A stretch of DNA of 64,000 nucleotides from Pseudomonadota bacterium (GCA_018821985.1 JAHJKP010000039.1:1-64000); one strand, 5' to 3'. Shown: positions 37,956 through 47,388, counted from the first letter of the stretch. The notes: generated by a model not told the origin, from the letters alone. A program made the numbers and translations.

Positions 37956-38268
37956 AAAGAACCTCTTTTTTTTTAAAAAAAAAAAACTTTCAACCTTGAA
38001 CTCATTTACTTATTCACAGCGAAACAAGGGATGAATCTTGACGATGCTTATAGTCGCATGAATTCTGGAAGGTGGTTTAGATAATATAAAAGGAAATACA
38101 CATTTGTTTAATTTTAAGCCGGTGCTGACAAAGCATCCAACCGCCGCGCAGGGAGCTGGAAAAATGTATTTTTCAAATATATTTTTGAAGGTGCCCTTTA
38201 ATGGAAAACAGAGTAAGATTCGAGGCTGAAAATATACCCTGTTTCAAAAATATAACAACTTTGAATGT
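37956..38268. other. Divergent gap between rmuC and K+ channel gene
   Basis: This AT-rich gap of 313 bases includes a T8-A12 stretch at 37969-37987 and a TTCAAA...TTTGAA repeat near 38176-38193. No gene was seen. It presumably carries promoters for both neighbours; none stood out. Confidence 0.4.
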
Positions 38269-39258
38269 ATGCCTAAATCAGTAACTGCCATAATCATACT
38301 GGTCTGTATCCTCTCATTTGGAACATTTGGCTACATGTTCCTGGAAAACAGCAGTTTTGTAGACAGCCTCTACATGACCACGATCACCGTCAGCACTGTA
38401 GGCTATGGTGAGACATTTCACTTGAGTCCCAAGGGACGGGTCTTCACCGTGATACTCATCCTGCTCGGGGTGGGCTTTATCATGTTGATGTTCAGCAAGA
38501 TTACCGAGGCAGTGGTGGAAGGTGAGCTACAGGCTATTTACGGGAGATTAAAAATGAAAAAGAAGGTTTTAGAACTCACTGATCACTACATCATCTGCGG
38601 ATTCGGTCGCATTGGCCGGGTCATCTGTGACCTCCTCAAGGAGGCGAACAAACCCTTTGTCGTCATTGAAAACAATCCCAAGGTCATTCGGGAACTGGCT
38701 GACCTCAATTATCTCTTCCTTGATGGTGAGGCCTCAAGCGATGACATGCTGCTCCAGGCCGGGATCCAACGGGCAAAAGGACTTATCTCCGTGGTTTCCT
38801 CCGATGCCAACAATGTCTATATTACCCTGTCGGCCAGAGGACTGAACAACGATCTCTATATCATGGCCCGCTCCAGTGGCGCCGATGGCGGGGAGACAAA
38901 ACTGCTGCGCGCCGGAGCCAACCGGGTCATCTCACCCTACTATATCGGGGCTTGTCGCATGGCCCAGCATATCCTGCGACCGACCGTCACGGACTTCATT
39001 GACCTGACCGTCCACAGCGGCGAACTTGGTCTGCGGATGGAGGAGCTTTCGGTCTCCGACCATGGCAAGATCGTAAACAACACCCTGATGGATTCCAATA
39101 TCCGCCGTGATTTCAACCTGATTGTCGTGGCTATCAAACGCGATCATGCAGGTGAGATGCTGTTCAATCCCAACCCCACCAGCATGATCCTCAAAAACGA
39201 CACCCTGATTGTCCTGGGTGACTATGCAAAAATAAAAGAATTGGAAAAGATTATCTGA
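38269..39258 (+). CDS. Potassium channel with RCK/TrkA regulatory domain
   Basis: This 329-residue channel subunit has two transmembrane helices around a pore loop with selectivity filter STVGYGE (42-48). A cytosolic TrkA-N domain (IICGFGRIGRVICDLL nucleotide motif near 105) and a TrkA-C domain follow. The layout matches MthK-type ligand-gated K+ channels and Kch. The start lacks a clear ribosome site. It is not in an obvious operon. Confidence 0.9.
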   Translation: MPKSVTAIIILVCILSFGTFGYMFLENSSFVDSLYMTTITVSTVGYGETFHLSPKGRVFTVILILLGVGFIMLMFSKITEAVVEGELQAIYGRLKMKKKVLELTDHYIICGFGRIGRVICDLLKEANKPFVVIENNPKVIRELADLNYLFLDGEASSDDMLLQAGIQRAKGLISVVSSDANNVYITLSARGLNNDLYIMARSSGADGGETKLLRAGANRVISPYYIGACRMAQHILRPTVTDFIDLTVHSGELGLRMEELSVSDHGKIVNNTLMDSNIRRDFNLIVVAIKRDHAGEMLFNPNPTSMILKNDTLIVLGDYAKIKELEKII

Positions 39259-39285
39259 TGGATATCTTAAAAAACAGGATGACGA

Positions 39286-39756
39286 TCAATGTTTCCAGAT
39301 GGAAAAAGGGGTTTTAACAAGACTGGCATTGGCATACCGACGGTCTGAGCTCACCTCCATCCCGACCCAGGGCGGCTTCTCAAACTCCTGCCCTTCCTCT
39401 TCCAGCTCGATCTCAGCCACAAGCAACCCTTCGTTTTCTCCAAAGAACTCATCCACTTCCCAGACAAATCCCTGGTAGGAGATTCTATACCTTTTTTTTT
39501 CAATGATCGGCTGTTCACAGAGCTCGGCCAGCAGGACACGGGCGTCTTCCACCGGAATCTGGTATTCATATTCCATCCGACTGATACCGCTGCTTTTCCC
39601 CTTGATGGTCAGAAATGCTTTATCACCGGCAATACGCACCCGCACAGTTCGCCCTTGATCAGAGCCAAGATAGCCCTGACGATATTCCGTACCGGTAGCC
39701 ATGCCTCTCCATGCGTCACCTGTGACCAAAAATTTCCGTTCAATCTCAGTCCCCAT
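39286..39756 (-). CDS. CYTH domain protein (triphosphatase family)
   Basis: This 156-residue protein is a single CYTH domain with the EIERKFLV signature at its N-terminus and alternating charged residues lining the tunnel (RVRIAGDKAFLTIKG, EYEYQIP, WEVDEF, AEIELE). Bacterial members hydrolyse inorganic triphosphate or related compounds with Mg2+. The start at ATG 39756 follows GGAGGGCGGGG. It is the last gene of a minus-strand run. Confidence 0.87.
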   Translation of the reverse strand: MGTEIERKFLVTGDAWRGMATGTEYRQGYLGSDQGRTVRVRIAGDKAFLTIKGKSSGISRMEYEYQIPVEDARVLLAELCEQPIIEKKRYRISYQGFVWEVDEFFGENEGLLVAEIELEEEGQEFEKPPWVGMEVSSDRRYANASLVKTPFSIWKH

Positions 39757-39830
39757 GCCCCGCCCTCCAGATAAGTTTCTCGTAGCCCTTTCCGCCGACT
39801 TTTTTTGCATGGTAAAAACAATTCACATCT

Positions 39831-40163
39831 TCAATCAATAAATTCTCCAATGACGCTATACTTCACCTTGATTTCCTGAATAAGACGATCATGATGGCGC
39901 ATCCGAATGAACGAATGAACAACCAGATAGGCACCAAAAACAATTAACAAAAAGTTAATAATCGCCACGGGAATAATAAATTGCAGGACATGCATGACAT
40001 CATAATATCTAGAGGTCACTACCAACAGACTCAAAATTGACAGTGGTAAAACCAGGACAGCTATACCTGTCCGCATCACGGCTAAAGATGTGCGTTTTTC
40101 TGCTAAAATAAGTTGGGCCTCATTAATGACAATGGCATCAAAATCACTTTTCTCGTTGCCCAA
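39831..40163 (-). CDS. DUF202-like small membrane protein
   Basis: This 110-residue protein has two strong helices (about 34-50 and 62-83). The N-terminal LILAEKRTSLAVMRTGIAVL pattern is that of DUF202/YidH-type inner-membrane proteins of unknown function. The start is TTG at 40163 with GTGGGGTG upstream; no in-frame ATG fits better. Confidence 0.68.
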   Translation of the reverse strand: MGNEKSDFDAIVINEAQLILAEKRTSLAVMRTGIAVLVLPLSILSLLVVTSRYYDVMHVLQFIIPVAIINFLLIVFGAYLVVHSFIRMRHHDRLIQEIKVKYSVIGEFID

Positions 40164-40223
40164 ATTTCACCCCACTTATTTCATTTCCGAATACCTGCTT
40201 GCGAGTTGCTGTTTTTATAGAAT

Positions 40224-40466
40224 TCAACAGATGATTCCGCTTTCGGTCGCAACCTTATCTCCATTTTCTTTGGCCAACCGCCCCTTGATCCAACCGGTCC
40301 GGATAAAATATTGTTGACCGCAGTCCCGCCACTGGCCACAGGTATCTCCCGTAGCCTTCAGCGGATAATTCACAAGCCCCTTGACCACTTTACAGACACC
40401 GGATTGCGGGTCCTGCAGACTGAAATTCCGACAACTGAGACAGATTTTCTTTGGTAAATGTATCAT
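40224..40466 (-). CDS. Small cysteine-rich hypothetical protein
   Basis: This 80-residue protein has CLSCRNFSLQDPQSGVCKV near the start and DTCGQWRDCG in the middle, so five cysteines in a spacing that suggests metal binding. The ribosome site GAGGGGAA supports the start. No family was recognised. It lies 46 bases downstream of bioD on the same strand. Confidence 0.6.
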   Translation of the reverse strand: MIHLPKKICLSCRNFSLQDPQSGVCKVVKGLVNYPLKATGDTCGQWRDCGQQYFIRTGWIKGRLAKENGDKVATESGIIC

Positions 40467-40512
40467 TTCCCCTCGTTTCTACATCATTAACAACATTTCA
40501 GACAGGCGCCAG

Positions 40513-41217
40513 TTATCGATCCAGCCGAAACAACTGGTTGAAATCCAGTTTTCTTTGCTGCCGGATATATTCCTCAACCCCGAATAGATCTATAACACAA
40601 TCATGGTGGCCATAACGCTTCAGGTAGCGGGAAAAAACCTGAGCGGAATCCTCGGCAATCACGGGATCGCTCTCCTGAGAGCGATTATAAATAATCCCCA
40701 GCACGGTCAGACCCCGGTTACGGGCCAATTCCAGAACAGAGAGGGTATGATTGATCGATCCCAGACGAGGAGTGCTGACCACTATCAAGGGATAGGCCTC
40801 CTGCTCAAGATAATCAAGAAAGGTGAGTTCTTCGGTCAAAGGAACATACAGACCGCCTGCCCCTTCCAGCAACACCATGTCATACTGGGTGGCAAGAGTC
40901 CCGGTGGCCTGACGAAGGACTTCCGGGGCAATCTCCTGCCCGGCAAGGGAAGCTGCAAGATGGGGAGAACATGCTTTGGCAAAGACATAGGGACAGGTCA
41001 GTCCCTGACGATCCTCAGGCTGGATATCCTGGCCCATCAGGGTTCGATGAACCAGGATATCCTCTGCCAGACCAGTACAACCAGTCTGCACCAGTTTCTG
41101 GGTAATGACCCGTTTCCCCTGGCCCAGAAGATAGCGGCCGAGAAGGCCAGTGGCCACCGTCTTACCTATTCCGGTACCAATACCGGTGACTACGATGACC
41201 GAAGATTCAGCCATCAT
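40513..41217 (-). CDS. bioD: Dethiobiotin synthetase
   Basis: BioD closes the ureido ring of dethiobiotin from DAPA, CO2 and ATP. The 234-residue protein has the P-loop GTGIGKTV (near 13-20), the EGAGGLYVPL motif and Mg/ATP residues. It overlaps the end of the arsC-type gene by four bases, so the two are translationally coupled though functionally unrelated. No other biotin gene is in the window. Confidence 0.9.
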   Translation of the reverse strand: MMAESSVIVVTGIGTGIGKTVATGLLGRYLLGQGKRVITQKLVQTGCTGLAEDILVHRTLMGQDIQPEDRQGLTCPYVFAKACSPHLAASLAGQEIAPEVLRQATGTLATQYDMVLLEGAGGLYVPLTEELTFLDYLEQEAYPLIVVSTPRLGSINHTLSVLELARNRGLTVLGIIYNRSQESDPVIAEDSAQVFSRYLKRYGHHDCVIDLFGVEEYIRQQRKLDFNQLFRLDR

Positions 41218-41648
41218 CCGTCCTGCAACAATGGCTGCACCTGATCACGATAGAATTCAAAGAACCTAGTTTGGATAGCATCCCTGACCCGATGAAATTC
41301 TTCCATGACGTGCTGCGGCGTACCCTGCTCACAGGAGGGATCAGCAAAACCGAAATGAAGACGGGATTTCACCGTGCCGATAAAGACAGGACACGATTCA
41401 TTGGCCCCGCCGCAGACAGTGATGACAAAATCCCATGCCTCTCCCAGGTATTGGTTGACATGGGCAGGAACATGATGACTGATATCAACCCCTGCTTCCT
41501 TCATCACCTGCACCGCCAAGGCATTGACCCGATCGGCCGGTTGCGTGCCTGCCGAAAAAACCTGGAGCCGAGGATCCAGGGATTGCAGGAAACCATGCGC
41601 CATCTGGCTGCGGCAACTGTTTCCGGTACATAAAATCAATATCTTCAT
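41214..41648 (-). CDS. arsC: Arsenate reductase, thioredoxin-linked (low-Mr phosphatase type)
   Basis: This 144-residue protein has the phosphatase loop CTGNSCRS (Cys7 to Arg13) and two more cysteines, Cys79 (TVCGGA) and Cys86 (ESCPVF). The spacing Cys7/79/86 equals that of Cys10/82/89 in Staphylococcus ArsC, so the redox relay is intact and reduction of arsenate to arsenite is expected. The start chosen is ATG 41648; a frame open to 41783 adds an unlikely N-terminus. No arsenite pump or ArsR is adjacent. Confidence 0.88.
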   Translation of the reverse strand: MKILILCTGNSCRSQMAHGFLQSLDPRLQVFSAGTQPADRVNALAVQVMKEAGVDISHHVPAHVNQYLGEAWDFVITVCGGANESCPVFIGTVKSRLHFGFADPSCEQGTPQHVMEEFHRVRDAIQTRFFEFYRDQVQPLLQDG

Positions 41649-41703
41649 ATAAAATAAGCGGTTAGCTTTCGGCAAACCCTTCTTCACTGCTAAGCAACAA
41701 AAA

Positions 41704-42906
41704 TCAGACCGCCTTCCTCCGGTCAACCCGCTCAATCTCGGCACTGACACCCACCTTGCCATAATTGCTGGCCCCACACTCATTCTTACCCAGATCCATC
41801 ACATCGGCCTCTTCCTCGCTCACCTGGAGAAAGCCGATATTGACCTTGCGAATTTCCGCATAAACTGGAGGTTGCGGACGCATATTCTCCTCGATGAACT
41901 CAGCGAATTTTTTTTCATTGGCCAGACGAAAGGCGACCACGTGTTGACGCAATGTCCCCAGGCTCTCCATGATAAGTTGCTCATCATTGGCCTCGTTCCA
42001 TGAGGTATAGTGTCCGGGCAGCACCTGGACATGACCAGGCAGATCCCGTAATCGCAACATGAGGGTCAGATAGAGTTCCCTGGCCCATTCCGCCCATCGC
42101 CCGCCAAGGTCAGGACGGCCGGCAGTGCTGATAAAAACGGTATCACCGCTGAGAAGATATTTGTTGTCAATGAGATAACAGGTGCTGCCCATGGTATGGC
42201 CCGGCGTATGCATGACCTTCACCTCCGGACCTTTTTTGCTAAAGGTGCAGATATCGCCGTCAGCAACCGGCTCATAGGGAAAGGTGGCGCCGGTAAAATC
42301 ATGTTTGCTGGCCAACACCTTGCAGCCTTTTTCTTTAGCCAGTTGCGGGCTGCCGGAGATATAATCGGCCTGCCTGTGTGTCTCAAAGGAGCGGATGATC
42401 TTACTGCCATGCTGTTTGGCTAGGGCCTTATAGACATCAATATTGCGGGATGGATCAAAGACCATGGCCTCATCCTTAGAAACCAGGAGATAACTGCAGG
42501 AAGCCTTTCCCGGCCGGATAAACTGATACAAGGTATATTTTTCATCGTCACTGCTTACCTTTTTCGGTACCAGGGCATTGCCCCAGCTCACAATACCCTG
42601 CTGCAGATAGCCGACATCGGTAAAACCATGCTCACAGAGAAGATCGGCGACGTACTTTGCCGAACCCTCCTTGGCGCAGACGATTCGTATCTTCTGCCCT
42701 TTCGGCACCAGCTCAATGCTGCCCTGGGCATCCTCCATGAAATTAAAATAGGGGATATTGATATAAGGAAAGAAGTTCGGGGCCTCAACACTGAAATTGG
42801 CAAAGTCTTTGTCATTTCGGACATCAAGAAGGACAAAATCAGGACGAGCGCTCAACCAGTCAAAAAGTTCATTGGCTGTGTACAAAAACGGGGTAGCATT
42901 CTTCAT
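41704..42906 (-). CDS. Rhodanese / persulfide-dioxygenase-like metallo-beta-lactamase fusion
   Basis: This 400-residue protein has a rhodanese domain (1-110, candidate sulfur-carrying Cys77 in VCAKEGS) followed by a metallo-beta-lactamase domain. The usual HxHxDH motif reads His177-Arg-Gln179-Ala-Asp181-Tyr182. His237 (TPGHT) and Asp255 (SGDT) are kept. These match the three ligands that hold the single iron in ETHE1-type persulfide dioxygenases, while the second-metal histidines are missing. A role in oxidising glutathione- or protein-bound persulfide, fed by the rhodanese, is inferred. The start follows GGAGAAAG. Confidence 0.8.
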   Translation of the reverse strand: MKNATPFLYTANELFDWLSARPDFVLLDVRNDKDFANFSVEAPNFFPYINIPYFNFMEDAQGSIELVPKGQKIRIVCAKEGSAKYVADLLCEHGFTDVGYLQQGIVSWGNALVPKKVSSDDEKYTLYQFIRPGKASCSYLLVSKDEAMVFDPSRNIDVYKALAKQHGSKIIRSFETHRQADYISGSPQLAKEKGCKVLASKHDFTGATFPYEPVADGDICTFSKKGPEVKVMHTPGHTMGSTCYLIDNKYLLSGDTVFISTAGRPDLGGRWAEWARELYLTLMLRLRDLPGHVQVLPGHYTSWNEANDEQLIMESLGTLRQHVVAFRLANEKKFAEFIEENMRPQPPVYAEIRKVNIGFLQVSEEEADVMDLGKNECGASNYGKVGVSAEIERVDRRKAV

Positions 42907-43357
42907 ATTCTTTCTCCAGCAGAGAGGATAATATTGCAAATACATTCAAAGGAATCAGACAGAGAAACTTAAGAATAGGTACTCATTGATTCCAATTTCC
43001 GCAATTTCTTTTTTTCACAATAATACATTAACTATTTCTTATACTGCCTGCAGAAACGACCTATGATAGCATATCCAGGTCGTTTCTTAAAGATTAGTAC
43101 GTGCAATCATCCTACATGGAAGCGAGTCCACGACAACATTTAGGAGGTCTAGAAAGATATCGCTGTGACATTTTAACCAAGGTCTGACATGACCAGTACT
43201 TATACTTAGACCCAGGTTTGTTTTTTCACCTTGGAATTACGATCGACAAGATGATAGAATATATGAGAGTCACCCCAGCGACGAGTACTCACACCCAAGA
43301 TAAGGGATTAGACGTCCCCTTCCCTTAGACAAATCATGTCATCCCGAGGCAAACGAC
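42907..43357. other. Divergent gap between the persulfide-dioxygenase-like gene and the GGDEF-EAL gene
   Basis: These 451 bases hold the ribosome sites of both neighbours and an 11-bp inverted repeat at 43052-43087. No protein-coding gene was recognised. The length leaves room for a small RNA. Confidence 0.45.
43052..43087. other. 11-bp inverted repeat hairpin
   Basis: AGAAACGACCT (43052-43062) pairs perfectly with AGGTCGTTTCT (43077-43087). The 14-base loop contains the smaller palindrome ATG-ATAG-CAT. No T-run follows on either strand. It may be an operator or part of a small RNA. Confidence 0.5.
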
Positions 43358-45697
43358 ATGGCCCATTCCCATCGTCAGGATATCTACGCCAACCAGTTGG
43401 ATATTCTCTTCAATGGGACGCCACACAGCATCATTGCGTCCCTGGGGGTGGCCACTATCCTGGTGGCCATTCACGACGGCAGGATTCCATTGTTTTCTCT
43501 CAGTGTATGGATTTTCCTCCTCGCTTTGGTCATGGGCGGTCGTTATCTCCTCTTCAGGCGCTATCGACTGGCCAATCTCTCACCTGTACAGGGAGCAACC
43601 TGGGGGAAAAGTCTTTTTATCGGTACTGGCCTCACCGGCCTGGTTTGGGGAGCGGCCGGGCTCCTCTTTTTTCCGATGAACTCAATATCCCACCAGGTCT
43701 TCACCCTGCTCGTCCTCGCCGGCCTGAGTACCGCTTCCCTGACCAGCCTGGCCGCTGATTACCGGATTTATATCACCTATATCATCCCCACCCTCACGCC
43801 GGCCATCGGTCGGTGTCTGGTTCAGGGCGATAATATGCATCTGGCCTTTGCCGCTCTCCTCAGCCTGCTTCTGTTTTTTCTCATACAAGCAGCCAAGAGG
43901 CTGAACGAGTCCATCATTACCTCCCTGATCTACCGCTATGAAAACAGGGATCTCGTCAAAGACCTGGAAGCGGAGAGGACTCGATTGGGCAGTCGTTTAA
44001 GCCGGATCTTGAATGATTTTTCCACTGAAATATACATCATCGACCTTGAGAATCTGGCCGTTCTCCAGACCAACGCCGGGGCCGCGCACAACCTGGGCTA
44101 CACCATGGAAGAGCTGCAGCAAATCCGATTGCCGGAAATCAATACCGATCTGACTCCGGAGCATCTCGCCACCCTCCTTACTTCATGGCACGAAGGGGAT
44201 CAGGCTCCAGTGGTAGTACGTGGTGAGCATCGACGCAAGAACGGCAGCAGCTATCCCATTGAGGCCCGACTCCAGGTCTCCCACAAGGAAAAACCACCGG
44301 TCTGCGTGATCACCGTCCTTGATGATACCGAACGGCATCTCTACGAAGAGAGACTGCTGCGACAAGCCAACTACAGTCAACTGACCGGTTTGCCCAATAA
44401 GAAAATGGCTATCCGTCATATCGACCTGGCCATCGGCCGTTGTTCCCGCAGGCAAACCAAGGTGGCTTTACTTTTTTTTGATCTCGACAACTTCAAGAAT
44501 GTTAATGACTCCATGGGCCATTCAGCAGGTGACGAGTTACTCAAGGAGATGGCCAAACGGCTGACAGAGCTCATTCGAAGGGCCGACATCGCTGCCCATC
44601 TGAGTGGGGACGAATTTCTGATTATCCTGGAGGATATCAAAGAGGTCATGGATGTTACCGCCCTCGCCCAGAAGCTCTTTTCTACCATTGCCCGTCCCTT
44701 TGTCATCAATCAACGAGAAATTTTCATCTCGGCCAGCATTGGGATCAGTATCTTCCCGGACAATGGGGACAATCCCGAAAAACTGCTCCAGCATGCCGAC
44801 ACCGCCATGTACAGTGCCAAATCCAAGGGGAAGAACAACTTCCAGTACTTCAACCAGGCCATGAATGATGCCCTGACCCGACATCTGCAGATTGAATCGG
44901 AACTGCGCAAGGCCATTAAAGATGAGCGTTTTGAGGTCTTTTTCCAACCGCTGTGCAAAACGGAATCCGGTTGTCCTGTGGCCGCCGAGGCACTGCTGCG
45001 CTGGAACAGTGAGAAGTTGGGTATAGTCAGCCCCATGGAATTCATTCCGGTGGCCGAGGACAGCAGGCTCATTGTCGAGATCGGCAACTGGGTGTTGGAG
45101 ACCGCCTGCCGCGAGGCGACCACATGGCCTGAACAGGGGGGTAAAGCACTGCGGGTCGCCATCAACCTCTCGCCCCGTCAGTTCCGCGACGCCAGTCTGA
45201 TTGAGGTCGTAAGCCAGGCCTTGGCCAGTTCCGGGCTTCCACCCCATCTACTCGAACTGGAAATCACCGAGAGCCTACTCATGCAGGACCTGCCGGAGAT
45301 TATGGGAAAGCTGACAATCTTCCGAGAGATGGGAATCCAGCTTTCCCTGGACGATTTCGGCACCGGCTATTCCTCTCTCAGTTATCTAAAACGTTTTCCC
45401 ATGCAGACCTTGAAAATCGACCGTTCGTTTATCAATGATCTGGAATACGACACCAATGATCAAGTCCTGGTCAGCGCGATCATCGCCATGGCCCATAGCC
45501 TCAATCTTCAGGTGGTGGCCGAAGGGGTCGAAAATCAAGAGCAACTGCAATACCTGACCGCTAAACGGGTGGATCTAATCCAGGGCTATCTCATGAGTCA
45601 GCCCTTGTCGCCGCAGGCCTTCCACGAATATCTTGAATCAGCTCCCGGCCAAACCCCGCAGGGAACCCATCCCTCCGCCACTCCTCTCCTTGAGTAA
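43358..45697 (+). CDS. Membrane PAS-GGDEF-EAL c-di-GMP protein
   Basis: This 779-residue protein has about five or six N-terminal helices (residues 20-180) of a MASE-like sensor, then a PAS domain (~210-330), a GGDEF domain (~335-500) and an EAL domain (~515-765). The synthase motif reads SGDEF, still compatible with activity, with an RxxD inhibitory site five residues before it. The EAL motif (AAEALLRW) and DDFGTGYSS loop are intact, so it may both make and break c-di-GMP. The start follows GAGG. Confidence 0.9.
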   Translation: MAHSHRQDIYANQLDILFNGTPHSIIASLGVATILVAIHDGRIPLFSLSVWIFLLALVMGGRYLLFRRYRLANLSPVQGATWGKSLFIGTGLTGLVWGAAGLLFFPMNSISHQVFTLLVLAGLSTASLTSLAADYRIYITYIIPTLTPAIGRCLVQGDNMHLAFAALLSLLLFFLIQAAKRLNESIITSLIYRYENRDLVKDLEAERTRLGSRLSRILNDFSTEIYIIDLENLAVLQTNAGAAHNLGYTMEELQQIRLPEINTDLTPEHLATLLTSWHEGDQAPVVVRGEHRRKNGSSYPIEARLQVSHKEKPPVCVITVLDDTERHLYEERLLRQANYSQLTGLPNKKMAIRHIDLAIGRCSRRQTKVALLFFDLDNFKNVNDSMGHSAGDELLKEMAKRLTELIRRADIAAHLSGDEFLIILEDIKEVMDVTALAQKLFSTIARPFVINQREIFISASIGISIFPDNGDNPEKLLQHADTAMYSAKSKGKNNFQYFNQAMNDALTRHLQIESELRKAIKDERFEVFFQPLCKTESGCPVAAEALLRWNSEKLGIVSPMEFIPVAEDSRLIVEIGNWVLETACREATTWPEQGGKALRVAINLSPRQFRDASLIEVVSQALASSGLPPHLLELEITESLLMQDLPEIMGKLTIFREMGIQLSLDDFGTGYSSLSYLKRFPMQTLKIDRSFINDLEYDTNDQVLVSAIIAMAHSLNLQVVAEGVENQEQLQYLTAKRVDLIQGYLMSQPLSPQAFHEYLESAPGQTPQGTHPSATPLLE

Positions 45698-45700
45698 AAC

Positions 45701-45737
45701 AAAAAAAGGCAGCCCCATTGCTGAGACTGCCTTTTGC
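45701..45737 (-). terminator. Terminator between GGDEF-EAL gene and aldolase gene
   Basis: AAAAGGCAG (45704-45712) pairs with CTGCCTTTT (45727-45735). On the minus strand it runs into TTTTTTTGTTTT, so it ends the aldolase transcript. On the plus strand it has four T and may also work. Confidence 0.8.
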
Positions 45738-45758
45738 AAAACGCGTTTATCGAAAATA

Positions 45759-46709
45759 CTATAAGCCGGAAGCGACGCTGGTCATCTGGTCATAGAATTC
45801 AGTGACCTGATTTTTTTTGTCTGATTCCATACAGGCCATGGCCTCTCTGGGATGCTGGTTAAGAACTCCGGAAACCATGTAGGGGATAAAGTAGCCCCAA
45901 TCGATCTTCTCGCGCCAAGGCAGAATCTGGTCCTCGATCACCTTGATCAAAGGTCGAACCTTAAACTTCGGATTCTTCAGGAAGGAAAGCAGCAGCTCAA
46001 GTGGGCAATTGCCAGCGCCGCGACCGATGCCGTACAGGGTGGCATCCAGATAGTTGATCCCGGAGATAACGGAGGAGATGGTGTTGGCAAAGGCCAGTTG
46101 CTGATTGTTGTGGGCATGGATGCCGATAGTTTTGTCAGGCATCCGCTCCATGTACATCTTGGCCAGCACTTCGATATCTTCGGAATAAAAGGCGCCGAAA
46201 CTGTCCACCAGATAGATCACCGGCACCCGACATTTGGCCAAGTCGTTGAGTCCCTCTTCCAGGTCGCGTGGACCTACAGTGGAAACCGCCATCAGGTTTA
46301 TCGTGGTCTCATATCCTTTGTCTATGCAGTGGTGCGCCAAATCAGCAGCCTTATCGATCTGGTGGACATAACAGGCCACCCGGATCATGTCGAGTGATCC
46401 TTCCGAGCGAACCGGAATGTCGTCGTAGTCGATCCTGCCGATATCTGCCATGGCCGAGAGTTTGATCTTCTTTTCCGAATCCCCGATAATACGCTTCAGG
46501 TCTTTTTCCCCGCAAAAGCGCCAGGGCCCGACCACATTGCGGTCAAAGGCGGATTCGGAGCTGAGGTAGCCGATCTCCATGTAATCGACCCCTGCTTCGG
46601 CAAGGGCATGGTACACCTGTTTGACAAAGGCATCGTCAAACTGCCATTTATTCATCAAGCCGCCGTCGCGGACAGTACAGTCAATAACTTTTATTTCCGG
46701 TCTGAACAT
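45759..46709 (-). CDS. HMGL-like (DRE-TIM) aldolase
   Basis: This 316-residue TIM-barrel enzyme has the metal/catalytic motif DCTVRDGG (10-17) and the metal histidines in IGIHAHNNQQLA. Both belong to the HMG-CoA lyase / 4-hydroxy-2-oxovalerate aldolase superfamily. It lacks the DmpG C-terminal domain and no acetaldehyde dehydrogenase is adjacent, so a classic catechol pathway role is unlikely. The substrate is unknown. It lies 49 bases downstream of a KDPG/KHG-type aldolase, which suggests a shared 2-keto-acid pathway. Confidence 0.8.
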   Translation of the reverse strand: MFRPEIKVIDCTVRDGGLMNKWQFDDAFVKQVYHALAEAGVDYMEIGYLSSESAFDRNVVGPWRFCGEKDLKRIIGDSEKKIKLSAMADIGRIDYDDIPVRSEGSLDMIRVACYVHQIDKAADLAHHCIDKGYETTINLMAVSTVGPRDLEEGLNDLAKCRVPVIYLVDSFGAFYSEDIEVLAKMYMERMPDKTIGIHAHNNQQLAFANTISSVISGINYLDATLYGIGRGAGNCPLELLLSFLKNPKFKVRPLIKVIEDQILPWREKIDWGYFIPYMVSGVLNQHPREAMACMESDKKNQVTEFYDQMTSVASGL

Positions 46710-46758
46710 GGGAAAGTCTCCTTAAAAAAGACGTAAATGTAGCGATAAAATTGCGGGA

Positions 46759-47388
46759 TCATACCCGATCCTGGGCGTCGCGGCAATGGTCAATGAATTT
46801 TTTTACGTTTTGTCCGATCAGGTCAAGATTCTTCTCCCGCAGCGCCTGGCCGCCGAAGAGACTGGAGGAAGCCCCCACCGCCGCGGCGCCTGCCCCAAAA
46901 TATTCATGGAGATTGGCGCTGCTGACTCCGCCGACGGCTGCGAGACGGAGATGGTCAAAAGGCCCCAGAAGGTCTTTAATATACCGGGGGCCACCCATGG
47001 CACCGCAGGGAAAGACTTTGACCAGGTCTGCCCCGGCGGACCAGGCGGCGTACACTTCGGTGGGGGTCAGCGCCCCGGTTACAATGGGAATGGATTCTGC
47101 CTTGGCAAAGTCGATCACCACAGTGTCAAGATTAGGAGTCACCAGAAACATGGCCCCTGCGGCCACGGCCCTCCTGGCTTCATCGAGATTGCGGATGGTG
47201 CCCATGCCCAACAGCCTGCCAGCGGGCACACCGGGGCGATATTTCCGGACAATTTCCTCGGCACCAGGTGTGTTCATGGTGATTTCCATGGCCAGAAGCC
47301 CGGCAGCAAAGGAGACCTGCATGACCTCGCCAAAAAAATCACCCCCCACCCCCCGCAGTATGCCGATTACCGGAACATCAAGTTCCAT
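46759..47388 (-). CDS. eda: KDPG/KHG-type 2-keto-3-deoxy aldolase
   Basis: This 209-residue class I aldolase has catalytic Glu35 (MEITMNTPG) and the Schiff-base Lys124 (LVKVFPCGAMGG). It cleaves 2-keto-3-deoxy-6-phosphogluconate, 4-hydroxy-2-oxoglutarate or a related keto acid to pyruvate. No other Entner-Doudoroff gene is near, so glucose breakdown is not implied. It is first in a two-gene unit with the HMGL-like aldolase. Confidence 0.85.
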   Translation of the reverse strand: MELDVPVIGILRGVGGDFFGEVMQVSFAAGLLAMEITMNTPGAEEIVRKYRPGVPAGRLLGMGTIRNLDEARRAVAAGAMFLVTPNLDTVVIDFAKAESIPIVTGALTPTEVYAAWSAGADLVKVFPCGAMGGPRYIKDLLGPFDHLRLAAVGGVSSANLHEYFGAGAAAVGASSSLFGGQALREKNLDLIGQNVKKFIDHCRDAQDRV

